From Thermoplasmatales archaeon (GTDB lineage Archaea > Thermoplasmatota > JASEFT01 > JAUWIS01), in the NCBI GenBank assembly GCA_030019485.1, contig JASEEW010000121.1, forward strand, positions 1-5,522: a DNA stretch of 5,522 nucleotides, read 5' to 3'. A program made the position numbers and the translations under genes. How positions within the stretch are numbered: position 1 is the first letter of the stretch; every line of letters starts with the position of its first letter. Positions 1-5,394 of the stretch are shown here, in pieces. The notes under the pieces are model-generated. The model saw only the letters and a program-made list of their open reading frames with translations, was not told the origin of the DNA and did no database searches.

Positions 1-169
1 TTCAAAAATATGGGTAATACATTCCCACGACGGGGGATATGATTATCTCGTAAAGTCAGGTTAATATCATGATGTCTGTAACGCAGGGGGGTTAATAAAA
101 ACAAGCGGTGAGAGTAAAAGAAAGAAAACGAAGAGGAATTTTTACTTTGTTTTCATTGCCACCCTTTTT
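1..169. other. Region downstream of the RAM gene; possible pyrimidine-rich terminator
   Basis: No gene is supported here. Past the RAM stop, the minus strand is T- and pyrimidine-rich at about 131-113 and again at 101-92, the kind of tract that ends archaeal transcription. A short stem CCCTT/AAGGG (162-166 with 172-176) overlaps the stop codon. Plus-strand positions 2-64 read as a 20-codon open frame ending in TAA, which could be the tail of a gene entering from the left, but 20 codons cannot show this. Confidence 0.35.
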
Positions 170-514
170 TCAAGGGATTTCTATGCCGAGGATTGTTTGT
201 GTATCTGTAATATATTCGGATAGGCAGTTGCGTATGCAGTATTGTACAAATTTTTCTATGTCTGACATGTCGCCATTCTGGGTTCTGCATAATAGTTGGA
301 AGTCAAAATATCCTGAGATACTGCTACACATGATAATATGTAATTTTTCCCCGTAGCAAATGTATTCTTCCCCCTTCTTTTTCTTTTCAAACTCTGGACA
401 TTTCTTACACAGAGGTTCACCCTGCTTTAGAATCCATAACCACTCCTTTATTTCATGCTCCGCGTTTTGACCTACCTTGGCTTTTATAGATATACATCCT
501 ACCGTTTCTGTCAT
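170..514 (-). CDS. Solo Lrp/AsnC-type RAM (ligand-binding) domain protein with a cysteine-bearing insertion
   Basis: Encodes 114 residues. Residues 5-29 (VGCISIKAKVGQ, then a helix) read as the first strand and helix of an Lrp/AsnC effector-binding domain. Residues 58-113 supply the rest: a strand, the GYFD turn (68-71), strand FQLLCR, helix SDIEKFVQYCIRNCL, and the closing strand TDTQTILGIEI. There is no helix-turn-helix, so it is unlikely to bind DNA alone; such domains usually form dimers or larger rings that bind amino acids or similar small molecules. Between the helix and second strand lies an insertion (about 31-57) with C36, C39 and C53, which could hold a metal or disulfide. The start is fixed by an ideal GAGGAGG seven bases upstream, and ATG overlaps the peptidase stop as ATGA, indicating translational coupling. 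The reading frame stays open further upstream, but that extension lies inside the peptidase gene and lacks such a site. The RAM assignment is by eye; partner and ligand are unknown. Confidence 0.72.
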   Translation of the reverse strand: MTETVGCISIKAKVGQNAEHEIKEWLWILKQGEPLCKKCPEFEKKKKGEEYICYGEKLHIIMCSSISGYFDFQLLCRTQNGDMSDIEKFVQYCIRNCLSEYITDTQTILGIEIP

Positions 515-1998
515 GTTTTTTCCTCCTCTTTTGGTAAATATGTGTTTATGTAAGTAGAAATGTTGTTTTTCAGCCAGGAAGATAATGCAATCCTCCAAGC
601 TAAACGTGAGATTTTTATGTTATTCTTTTGGTATTCTTCTTCATGTAAGAGATAATACCACATGGCGTTAAGGATGTCTGCAGGTATAATTTTTTCCATC
701 ATGTCGGGGGGTAATACATCGGATTCCGCTAGCTTTTCAATAATTTTTTTCCAATGATCAATCAGGGCTTCTTCGTCCTTAAAACGGTGACTTAAACATA
801 TTTTACCATTATCTACGAATGAAACAAAATCATATATGTTTTTGAGGTTATCCTTTATCCATAGAGTCACAGGGTCATGGCTTTCCTGAACCTTTTCATT
901 GATCTCATTATAATAGTAAAGTTTTTTACAATCCGTAGCTAATTTTTTTAATCCAAGGTAGTCTAATGCTTTTATCATATACCATATACGTACAGCAATG
1001 GGTGGATGGGTACTTCCGCTCTTAAAATCTTCTTTTTTCTTCACTTCCTCCACTATAACATCTCGGTGCCGATTTGCAAATGAATGAATACTTGCTGATC
1101 CACAAAATAGTACACTGCCAGCACAATCTGCCACGATCTCCCTAAGATAGTATCCAGCCCAAGTACCAGCAATATTGTCATGTTTATAAGTTAGGTTAAT
1201 ATATGATGGGAGGCGTTTTAACAAAGAAGGCTTAGTAGCAGATTGTTTGAATATTTTATCAACTTCGGGTAGCAGTTCACCTCCTAAACTTCCCACCATG
1301 TCTCCGTATTTATCACAGGTTTTTTTCCAAAAACTCCCTAACCATGTTAAATCCTCGTGCTGTGCAACAGAATATGCACGTAATATGAAAAGGGTTATTT
1401 TGTGCATTAATTCATGATATAATGCGGTACTATGCCTTAGTTGTTCAATTATCCACCGTGGTGCACATATCAAAGAAAAATCAAAAAAATCTTGGATGTC
1501 TGCAAGTTCACGCTTTTTGATAGCAGCATAAGGGAACACATATGTAGGAGATTCATATGCGAATTCTTTTCGTGAAGAAAATGTGATTGGGTTTGGAAGA
1601 TGTGCTATGTTCACCCCGTTCATATTAGGGGAGATATGGAAATAGAAATCAATTTGAATTGATATAAGCGCGCGTATAACTGTTGAGATTGCAGGGTGTG
1701 CGGAACATAATATTGTTTTCTGCTCAAAAATATTTGTGATATGTTTTATTTGGGGATGATAGTATTGGGTTAAATGATCTTCCAGTGCATGAAGTGTTGG
1801 TGGTAATATGTTTTCCATGTTTTTGGTGTTCATTGTGGGTAATTTTTTATTTATGGTGGTAAACCATCTTTTAACTATTTTGAAGTATGGGTCATCTGAC
1901 TGTTGCTGACATAACGACAAACCGTTTAATATCTGAGTTAAAAATAATGTATGAATTTCTTTAGTAGCCTTGTTTTTTTCAGAGAAGGAGTTATGCAT
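511..1998 (-). CDS. Putative soluble M48-like zinc metallopeptidase
   Basis: Encodes about 495 residues. Counted from the ATG at 1998, the sequence has the gluzincin signature HELMH (195-199), where two histidines would bind zinc and the glutamate would act in catalysis. A second motif, EIVADCAG, starts at E287, the likely third zinc ligand in the ExxAD form typical of M48 peptidases. Then THPP (330-333) with R337 matches the conserved THP....R segment near the end of M48 catalytic domains. Unlike HtpX or Ste24 relatives, no membrane helix or signal peptide is evident, so it is probably cytosolic. About 190 residues precede and 150 follow the catalytic core, and I do not recognise them. A TTG at 2004 would overlap the upstream stop by four bases (TTGA). 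I prefer the ATG two bases after that stop, but neither has a well-placed Shine-Dalgarno site. Arginine codons are mostly CGN (11 of 15), unlike the housekeeping genes nearby. The substrate is unknown. Confidence 0.82.
   Translation of the reverse strand: MHNSFSEKNKATKEIHTLFLTQILNGLSLCQQQSDDPYFKIVKRWFTTINKKLPTMNTKNMENILPPTLHALEDHLTQYYHPQIKHITNIFEQKTILCSAHPAISTVIRALISIQIDFYFHISPNMNGVNIAHLPNPITFSSRKEFAYESPTYVFPYAAIKKRELADIQDFFDFSLICAPRWIIEQLRHSTALYHELMHKITLFILRAYSVAQHEDLTWLGSFWKKTCDKYGDMVGSLGGELLPEVDKIFKQSATKPSLLKRLPSYINLTYKHDNIAGTWAGYYLREIVADCAGSVLFCGSASIHSFANRHRDVIVEEVKKKEDFKSGSTHPPIAVRIWYMIKALDYLGLKKLATDCKKLYYYNEINEKVQESHDPVTLWIKDNLKNIYDFVSFVDNGKICLSHRFKDEEALIDHWKKIIEKLAESDVLPPDMMEKIIPADILNAMWYYLLHEEEYQKNNIKISRLAWRIALSSWLKNNISTYINTYLPKEEEKT
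522..528 (-). promoter_or_regulatory. Strong Shine-Dalgarno site for the RAM-domain gene
   Basis: The minus strand reads GAGGAGG, followed by seven bases and the ATG at 514-512. It lies inside the last codons of the peptidase gene. It decides the start of the 114-residue protein over the longer open frame, and suggests that the RAM protein may be made at higher level than the peptidase. Confidence 0.8.
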
Positions 1999-2000
1999 GA

Positions 2001-2240
2001 TCAAACACTTTTTTCAAACATCCTGCGTACGCCTTCTTTTTCTGATTCACTCCAACCTTCCATATCCATAACTTCTTCAATTCTTGCCTGCTCAATGTGT
2101 GTTTCTAGTTCTTTCCAAAATTTTGTGTCTTTTCCTCTCCAAAGATTTATATCTTTTTTTCTCTCACTCTTGAACAGTATGACCCCAACTAGGCCTACTA
2201 TTAAACCTTTTTTTATCCCATCCCATCCTTTGCCATACAT
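2001..2240 (-). CDS. Small protein with short hydrophobic glycine-rich segment, first gene of the peptidase operon
   Basis: Encodes 79 residues; I do not recognise the family. After a basic and aromatic N-terminus (YGKGWDGIKK) comes GLIVGLVGVILF (12-23). That is hydrophobic but short for a full membrane span, so it may be a membrane anchor, an amphipathic helix or an oligomerising segment. It is followed by the basic cluster KSERKK, then a charged, probably helical C-terminal half containing FWKELETHIEQARIEEVMDMEGW. The start is well supported. An AGGTGAT ribosome-binding site ends four bases upstream of the ATG, and an in-frame TAG sits directly before the ATG, which rules out any extension. 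Its stop lies within a few bases of the metallopeptidase start, so the two are probably co-translated. A protease partner, inhibitor or membrane tether is possible, but this is context inference only. Confidence 0.7.
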   Translation of the reverse strand: MYGKGWDGIKKGLIVGLVGVILFKSERKKDINLWRGKDTKFWKELETHIEQARIEEVMDMEGWSESEKEGVRRMFEKSV

Positions 2241-2286
2241 CTACATCACCTATCTGATTTTCCTCTATACCGAATTGGTTGGAGGG

Positions 2287-2294
2287 TATTTAAA
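2287..2294 (-). promoter_or_regulatory. Probable TATA box of the peptidase operon
   Basis: The minus strand reads TTTAAATA, the same octamer found before pfdB. Transcription would begin about 25 bases downstream, near 2265, giving a leader of roughly 25 bases that contains the AGGTGAT ribosome-binding site of the 79-residue gene. The start site is inferred from typical archaeal spacing. Confidence 0.5.
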
Positions 2295-2458
2295 CATATC
2301 CCTCTTCCTCGATGTTGTCCTCGGGATTGTGTTATAGATTATCATGTATGCTATGAATTGTCATGATTGCTTATGTATGAAATGTTAGCAACGTGTGGTG
2401 CTGCTCCTAATATAATCCATTTGTCCTTGTAAAAAAAAATAAAAGAAAAAAGAGAAGG

Positions 2459-2514
2459 AAAACAGCATGGTTTTTAGAGCAGACAGTAGAGAAATTTTTT
2501 CGCTGTTTTTAGAG
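2459..2514. repeat. Direct and inverted repeats just upstream of the pfdB promoter
   Basis: GTTTTTAGAG occurs at 2470-2479 and again at 2505-2514, 35 bp apart. AAAACAGC (2459-2466) has its exact inverse GCTGTTTT at 2502-2509. The second direct copy ends six bases before the TATA octamer. Because these lie upstream of the expected transcription start, they would act as DNA sites, for example regulator or upstream-element sites, rather than as RNA structure. The function is unproven. Confidence 0.4.
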
Positions 2515-2520
2515 GGTATA

Positions 2521-2528
2521 TTTAAATA
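2521..2528 (+). promoter_or_regulatory. TATA box for pfdB
   Basis: TTTAAATA lies within a longer A/T-only stretch, about 2517-2536. Typical archaeal spacing puts the transcription start near 2550, directly before the GGTGA ribosome-binding site. That places the upstream ATG at 2536 outside the transcript and supports the start at 2560. Confidence 0.6.
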
Positions 2529-2550
2529 ATATATAATGTGTTATCATCTT

Positions 2551-2555
2551 GGTGA
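2551..2555 (+). promoter_or_regulatory. Shine-Dalgarno site that fixes the pfdB start
   Basis: GGTGA is followed by four bases and ATG at 2560. The pgk gene has the same arrangement (GGTGA, four bases, ATG), so this appears to be the local rule. It favours 2560 over the in-frame ATG at 2536, which has no such site. Confidence 0.75.
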
Positions 2556-2559
2556 AAAC

Positions 2560-2949
2560 ATGGAGTTGCCAAAAAAGGTGCAGGACCAGTTAGCCCTGTT
2601 TGAGCAGATGCAGCAGCAGACACAAATTATTGCAACCCAGAAGCAGAGCATAGAGTTCCAGGTCTCAGAGATTGAAAGGGCGCTTGACGCGCTGGAAAAG
2701 GTTAAAGAAGGGGACGCAGTATACAGAAGCATAGGCAGTCTTTTGATAAAAGCAGAAAACAAGGAAACAGTAGTCAAAGACCTGAAGGAAGAAAAGGAAA
2801 CATTGGAGGTCAGGGTGAAAACACTTGGAAAGCAGGTTGACAGGATGAAGGAAAAACTCAACGGTCTTCAGAAGGAAATTGCTGATTCTGTGAACGCAGC
2901 AAAGGGGAAATCTGTTTCATTTCACGGAAAAGCCGAAGGCTTTTCCTGA
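2560..2949 (+). CDS. pfdB: Prefoldin beta subunit
   Basis: Encodes 129 residues. Prefoldin is a cytosolic jellyfish-shaped hexamer of two alpha and four beta subunits that holds unfolded proteins and passes them to the group II chaperonin. The protein fits the beta architecture. An N-terminal coiled-coil helix (about 2-50, rich in Q, E and K) is followed by the beta-hairpin region EGDAVYRSIGSLLIKA, typical of beta subunits, and then a second coiled-coil helix from about 70 to 110. The C-terminal tail of some 15 residues after the coil (AAKGKSVSFHGKAEGFS) is slightly longer than usual. The start at 2560 fits the family N-terminus (ELPKKVQDQLALFEQMQQQ); an ATG eight codons upstream lies too close to the TATA box. 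The stop codon lies inside a hairpin that runs into the gap before the DHH gene. In many archaea pfdB sits among translation and transcription genes, as I recall; here the upstream neighbour is an unrelated divergent operon. Confidence 0.95.
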   Translation: MELPKKVQDQLALFEQMQQQTQIIATQKQSIEFQVSEIERALDALEKVKEGDAVYRSIGSLLIKAENKETVVKDLKEEKETLEVRVKTLGKQVDRMKEKLNGLQKEIADSVNAAKGKSVSFHGKAEGFS

Positions 2950-2950
2950 A
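2921..2950 (+). other. Hairpin spanning the pfdB stop codon
   Basis: GGAAAAGCC (2926-2934) and GGCTTTTCC (2938-2946) form a perfect 9-bp stem around the three-base loop GAA. The flanks TTCA (2921-2924) and TGAA (2947-2950) extend it by four more pairs across one bulged C at 2925. The TGA stop codon is part of the outer stem. No T-run follows, so it is not a simple terminator. A role in mRNA stability or processing is possible. Confidence 0.65.
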
Positions 2951-2987
2951 ATATTAGGAAAATGCTTTTCAGCATTTTCCATAATAT
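2951..2987 (+). other. Second hairpin, ending three bases before the DHH start codon
   Basis: GGAAAATGC (2957-2965) pairs perfectly with GCATTTTCC (2972-2980). T2966-A2971 closes a four-base loop TTTC. ATATTA (2951-2956) pairs with TAATAT (2982-2987) across one bulged A at 2981, giving about 16 pairs. It abuts the preceding hairpin with no gap and shares its GGAAAA/TTTTCC arm ends, so alternative pairing between the two is possible. It fills the place where a ribosome-binding site would be. Confidence 0.65.
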
Positions 2988-2990
2988 AAC

Positions 2991-3932
2991 ATGCTTGATA
3001 AAATCATTCATGAGTTAAAAAATGGTAAAAAACTTGTTCTTGTTCATTCAAATGCTGACCCTGATGCTGTCGGCTCTGCGTACGCGCTGGCTCAGGCATT
3101 CCCAAATGTAACAATAGGTGTTCATGAAGGTGTCAGCAAATCCTCAAAAAAACTCATTAACAAAACAGGAGCAGAGGTTGTCGTAAACCCAAACCCTGAT
3201 GATTTTGAGAAAATTTTTGTTGTTGACACATCAACATCATCGCTTCTTGGAAATCTTGCAAAAAACATAAGAAAACCCATAATTATTGATCATCATGCAA
3301 AAACATCCTGGGAAAACGCGAAACTGTATTATCATGATGAAAAGCCGTCCTGCGCTGAAATAATCTATGAAATCCTGAAAAAGGCAGATTTTAAAATAAG
3401 CAGGAATGTTGGTTTAGCACTGCTTTCAGGCATAATCACAGACACAGGCAGGTTCAGAAGAGCAAATGCTGAGACTTTGAAAATTTTTACAAGCCTACTG
3501 GAAGAAGCAAGAATAACAATGGATGAAGTTCTGTCCCTGGTTGAGGAGTCTCCTGACAAATCAGAAAAAATTGCATTGCTGAAAGCAGGGCAGAGGCTGA
3601 AATATGAAACTGTTAATGAATACGTGCTCGCATATTCAATGATAGGTGCATTCGAAGGCTCAGCATCAAGCGCTTTGCTCTCATTGGGTGCAGACATAGC
3701 AGTTGTTGGCAGGCAGAAAAACAGTGAGTTTGTTGTTATTGCGAAATCAAAAAACAATGTTCCTGTTCATCTTGGGAGAATGATGGATGAAATCGGGAGG
3801 GAAACAGGCAGCGGCGGAGGAGGGCATAAGGGTGCAGCAGGAGTAAACGGCTTGGGCGATGCTGAGGCAATGGTAAATGTTTGTGTTCAAAAGGTAAAAG
3901 AGAAAATAAAAAAAGAATTGAAACATTTATAA
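2991..3932 (+). CDS. DHH/DHHA1 family phosphoesterase
   Basis: Encodes 313 residues, a normal length for a two-domain NrnA/RecJ-like phosphoesterase. The N-terminal DHH domain shows all expected metal-binding motifs: HSNADPDAVGS (19-29), D79 in VVDTS, DHH (100-102) and DTGRFR (151-156, D151). The C-terminal DHHA1 domain carries the substrate-binding glycine-rich motif GSGGGGHKGAAG (273-284). The family uses Mn2+ or similar ions to cut phosphodiester bonds in short oligonucleotides, single-stranded nucleic acid, cyclic dinucleotides or pAp. The substrate cannot be told from sequence. The protein is probably cytosolic, with no signal or membrane segment. ATG at 2991 is the first in-frame start and gives a natural N-terminus, yet no Shine-Dalgarno site precedes it; the second hairpin ends three bases before it. 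It is probably co-transcribed with pfdB. All ten arginines use AGA or AGG. Confidence 0.92.
   Translation: MLDKIIHELKNGKKLVLVHSNADPDAVGSAYALAQAFPNVTIGVHEGVSKSSKKLINKTGAEVVVNPNPDDFEKIFVVDTSTSSLLGNLAKNIRKPIIIDHHAKTSWENAKLYYHDEKPSCAEIIYEILKKADFKISRNVGLALLSGIITDTGRFRRANAETLKIFTSLLEEARITMDEVLSLVEESPDKSEKIALLKAGQRLKYETVNEYVLAYSMIGAFEGSASSALLSLGADIAVVGRQKNSEFVVIAKSKNNVPVHLGRMMDEIGRETGSGGGGHKGAAGVNGLGDAEAMVNVCVQKVKEKIKKELKHL
3926..3932 (+). promoter_or_regulatory. Putative TATA box for a leaderless transcript of the 48-residue gene
   Basis: TTTATAA is centred 27 bases before the ATG at 3956, the distance at which archaeal transcription would begin on or next to the start codon. It overlaps the last codons and stop of the DHH gene. 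It would explain why the small gene has no Shine-Dalgarno site. Confidence 0.45.
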
Positions 3933-3955
3933 CATTGAATGACGTTACCTTTTTA

Positions 3956-4102
3956 ATGGCAAAGATATATCTTGCGCGTGATAAGAAAAAACTTGTGGTG
4001 GAGGCTGAAACCGCATCCGAACTTGTTCTGCTTCAGAGAGCTATGGAGGATGGGATAATAAAGAAATCAAATGATGTTACATTCACCATAGAAAAACAAT
4101 AA
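3956..4102 (+). CDS. 48-residue hypothetical protein
   Basis: Encodes a short protein, MAKIYLARDKKKLVVEAETA onward to the C-terminus TFTIEKQ; I do not recognise the family. The pattern suggests beta strands (KIYLAR and KKLVVEA), an amphipathic helix (ASELVLLQRAMEDG), then a final strand (VTFTIEK), which is a plausible compact small fold. It has no cysteines, membrane segment or zinc motif. The frame is open back to a TTG at 3881, but that would overlap the DHH gene by 52 bases. The ATG at 3956 is preferred because it gives a sensible N-terminus and sits at leaderless distance from a TATA-like sequence. It lies 23 bases after the DHH stop and 65 bases before pgk. The coding case rests on the alternating hydrophobic pattern, AT-rich codon use like its neighbours and its fit in a compact same-strand gene row. 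A conserved small partner of one of its neighbours is possible, but unproven. Confidence 0.6.
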   Translation: MAKIYLARDKKKLVVEAETASELVLLQRAMEDGIIKKSNDVTFTIEKQ

Positions 4103-4115
4103 AATATTTTTATTT
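4098..4115 (+). promoter_or_regulatory. A/T inverted repeat after the 48-residue gene; possible terminator and/or pgk TATA region
   Basis: AATAAAA (4098-4104) and TTTTATT (4108-4114) form a perfect but A/T-only 7-bp inverted repeat, and the stop TAA at 4100-4102 is inside it. The T-run could stop archaeal RNA polymerase. Equally, the A/T stretch could act as a TATA box for pgk, with a start near 4134 and a leader of about 34 bases. The sequence does not separate these readings. Confidence 0.35.
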
Positions 4116-4167
4116 GGCAGATGGAAAACAATAATAATCCTTAAAACAATACTTTTTTGGTGATAAA

Positions 4168-5394
4168 ATGGAGCTCCTAACAATGGATGATTTCAGTTTT
4201 GAAAACAAAACAGTGCTTGTAAGAATAGACATAAACTCCCCGATAAAGGATGGGAAGATAGCAGATGACACAAGGATAAAAGCTTCGGTTGAAACAATAA
4301 AGGACTTGGGTGATGCAAAAATTGTTCTGCTTGCCCATCAGTCCAGGCCTGGTAAAAAGGATTTCACAACACTGGAAGAGCATTCAAAGGTGATGGGTAA
4401 TATCCTTGGAAAAAATGTGAAGTACGTTAACGATTTGTTTGGTGAAAAAACAGTCAATGCCATCAAGAATATGAAAAAAGATGAAATACTCATGCTGGAA
4501 AACGTTAGGTTCTATGATGATGAACTTCTGAAGAAGCCTGCTGAGGAGCTTGCAAAAACAGATTTTGTTAAAAACCTTTCACCGCTTGCAGACTACTACA
4601 TCAATGATGCATTCTCTGTATCGCACAGGTCTCAGACAAGTGTTGTAGCCTTCCCTGAGATGTTACCCGGTATCGTAGGCAGTGGTATGGAAAAAGAAAT
4701 CAAAATGCTTGGCAGGGCATTGAATCCTGAGCATCCAAGCATTGCTGTGCTTGGCGGCGCAAAAATTGATGATTCAATAGACGTTATGAAAAACATGCTG
4801 GAAAAAGGCATAGTGGACAGGGTGCTAACAACAGGTGTTGTAGCAAACATGTTTCTGCTCGCAAACAACATTGATATTGGGAAAACAAACACAGATTTCA
4901 TTAAAAACTCTTTAAAGGAATATGAGAGAATACTGGGTGTTTCAAAGGAACTATCAGAAAAGTACAGAAACAAAATAGAATTCCCAGATGATGTTGCATT
5001 AAAGGATAATGAAAAAAGAAAGGATGTTCCAATATCAGGGCTTCCATCTGAAAAACCAATATTTGACATAGGAAAGACAACAATAAACAACTACACAGGG
5101 CTCATAAAAAATGCTAAAACCATTGTACTGAACGGCCCAGCAGGTGTTTTTGAGGAGCAAAATTTTGACCTGGGCACAAAAAAAATTTTTAATGCGGTGT
5201 CATCAGAAAATATTTTTTCAGTAGTAGGTGGAGGCGACACGCTCAGAGCAATGAACAAATACGGTCTTAAAGCAAAGCATATGAGCACAGGCGGGGGCGC
5301 CTGCATCAACTTCCTTGCTGGCAGAAAAATGCCAGGGATTGAAGCGCTTAAGAAATCAAAAATAAAATATGAGGAAGGCTACTATAACAAGTAG
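4168..5394 (+). CDS. pgk: Phosphoglycerate kinase
   Basis: Encodes 408 residues, a normal length. It catalyses reversible phosphate transfer between 1,3-bisphosphoglycerate/ADP and 3-phosphoglycerate/ATP in glycolysis and gluconeogenesis, in the cytosol. The N-terminal domain binds 3-phosphoglycerate: VRIDINSP (18-25, with D21 and N23), R36 in DDTRI, AHQSRP (56-61, R60, an archaeal variant of the HLGRP motif), LENVRF (110-115) and DAFSVSHR (147-154, R154). The C-terminal domain binds nucleotide: LGGAKIDD (195-202, K199), NGPAGVFE (322-329), GGGDT (354-358) and STGGGACINFLAG (373-385), followed by MPGIEAL. All key residues are present. The start has GGTGA four bases upstream. All 12 arginines are AGA or AGG. 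The gene is followed directly, from the last base of its stop codon, by a G-rich repeat array. Its promoter is uncertain and is probably in the 65-base gap upstream. Confidence 0.97.
   Translation: MELLTMDDFSFENKTVLVRIDINSPIKDGKIADDTRIKASVETIKDLGDAKIVLLAHQSRPGKKDFTTLEEHSKVMGNILGKNVKYVNDLFGEKTVNAIKNMKKDEILMLENVRFYDDELLKKPAEELAKTDFVKNLSPLADYYINDAFSVSHRSQTSVVAFPEMLPGIVGSGMEKEIKMLGRALNPEHPSIAVLGGAKIDDSIDVMKNMLEKGIVDRVLTTGVVANMFLLANNIDIGKTNTDFIKNSLKEYERILGVSKELSEKYRNKIEFPDDVALKDNEKRKDVPISGLPSEKPIFDIGKTTINNYTGLIKNAKTIVLNGPAGVFEEQNFDLGTKKIFNAVSSENIFSVVGGGDTLRAMNKYGLKAKHMSTGGGACINFLAGRKMPGIEALKKSKIKYEEGYYNK

Larger units (their letters stand above)
2241..2559. other. Divergent intergenic region between the peptidase operon and pfdB
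   Basis: About 320 bases hold no gene that I can support. The left edge carries the operon leader and TATA box on the minus strand. Positions 2341-2400 hold only short, weak inverted repeats such as ATCATG/CATGAT. Positions 2431-2460 form an almost pure purine tract on the plus strand (A-rich with a few G). Positions 2459-2514 carry a direct and an inverted repeat upstream of the pfdB TATA box. No tRNA-like or other structured RNA was seen. Confidence 0.6.

Noticed and set aside
1..100. tRNA or other structured RNA, or the 3' end of a gene, at the left edge.
   Set aside because: No T-loop sequence or cloverleaf pairing was found on either strand. A minus-strand frame of about 50 codons lacks a good start, and the 20-codon plus-strand tail is too short to judge.
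108..356. Plus-strand open frame of 82 codons starting at GTG.
   Set aside because: It lies opposite the RAM-domain gene, which has an ideal ribosome-binding site, an ATGA overlap and a recognisable fold. The plus frame shows no motif.
515..598. N-terminal extension of the RAM gene to an ATG at 598.
   Set aside because: The extension lies inside the peptidase coding region and has no ribosome-binding site, while the ATG at 514 has GAGGAGG seven bases upstream. The RAM fold begins right after residue 4 of the short form.
1951..2337. Plus-strand open frame of 128 codons opposite the small operon gene.
   Set aside because: It is antisense to the well-supported 79-residue gene and to the start of the peptidase gene. 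Its composition (many S, F, L, P) is typical of a shadow frame.
2536..2559. Upstream ATG of pfdB, which would add eight residues.
   Set aside because: It sits about 10 bases after the TATA octamer, upstream of the expected transcript start. The GGTGA site matches the ATG at 2560.
4632..5090. Minus-strand open frame of 152 codons within pgk.
   Set aside because: It is antisense to a gene with every conserved phosphoglycerate kinase motif and is rich in S and F, as expected of a shadow frame.
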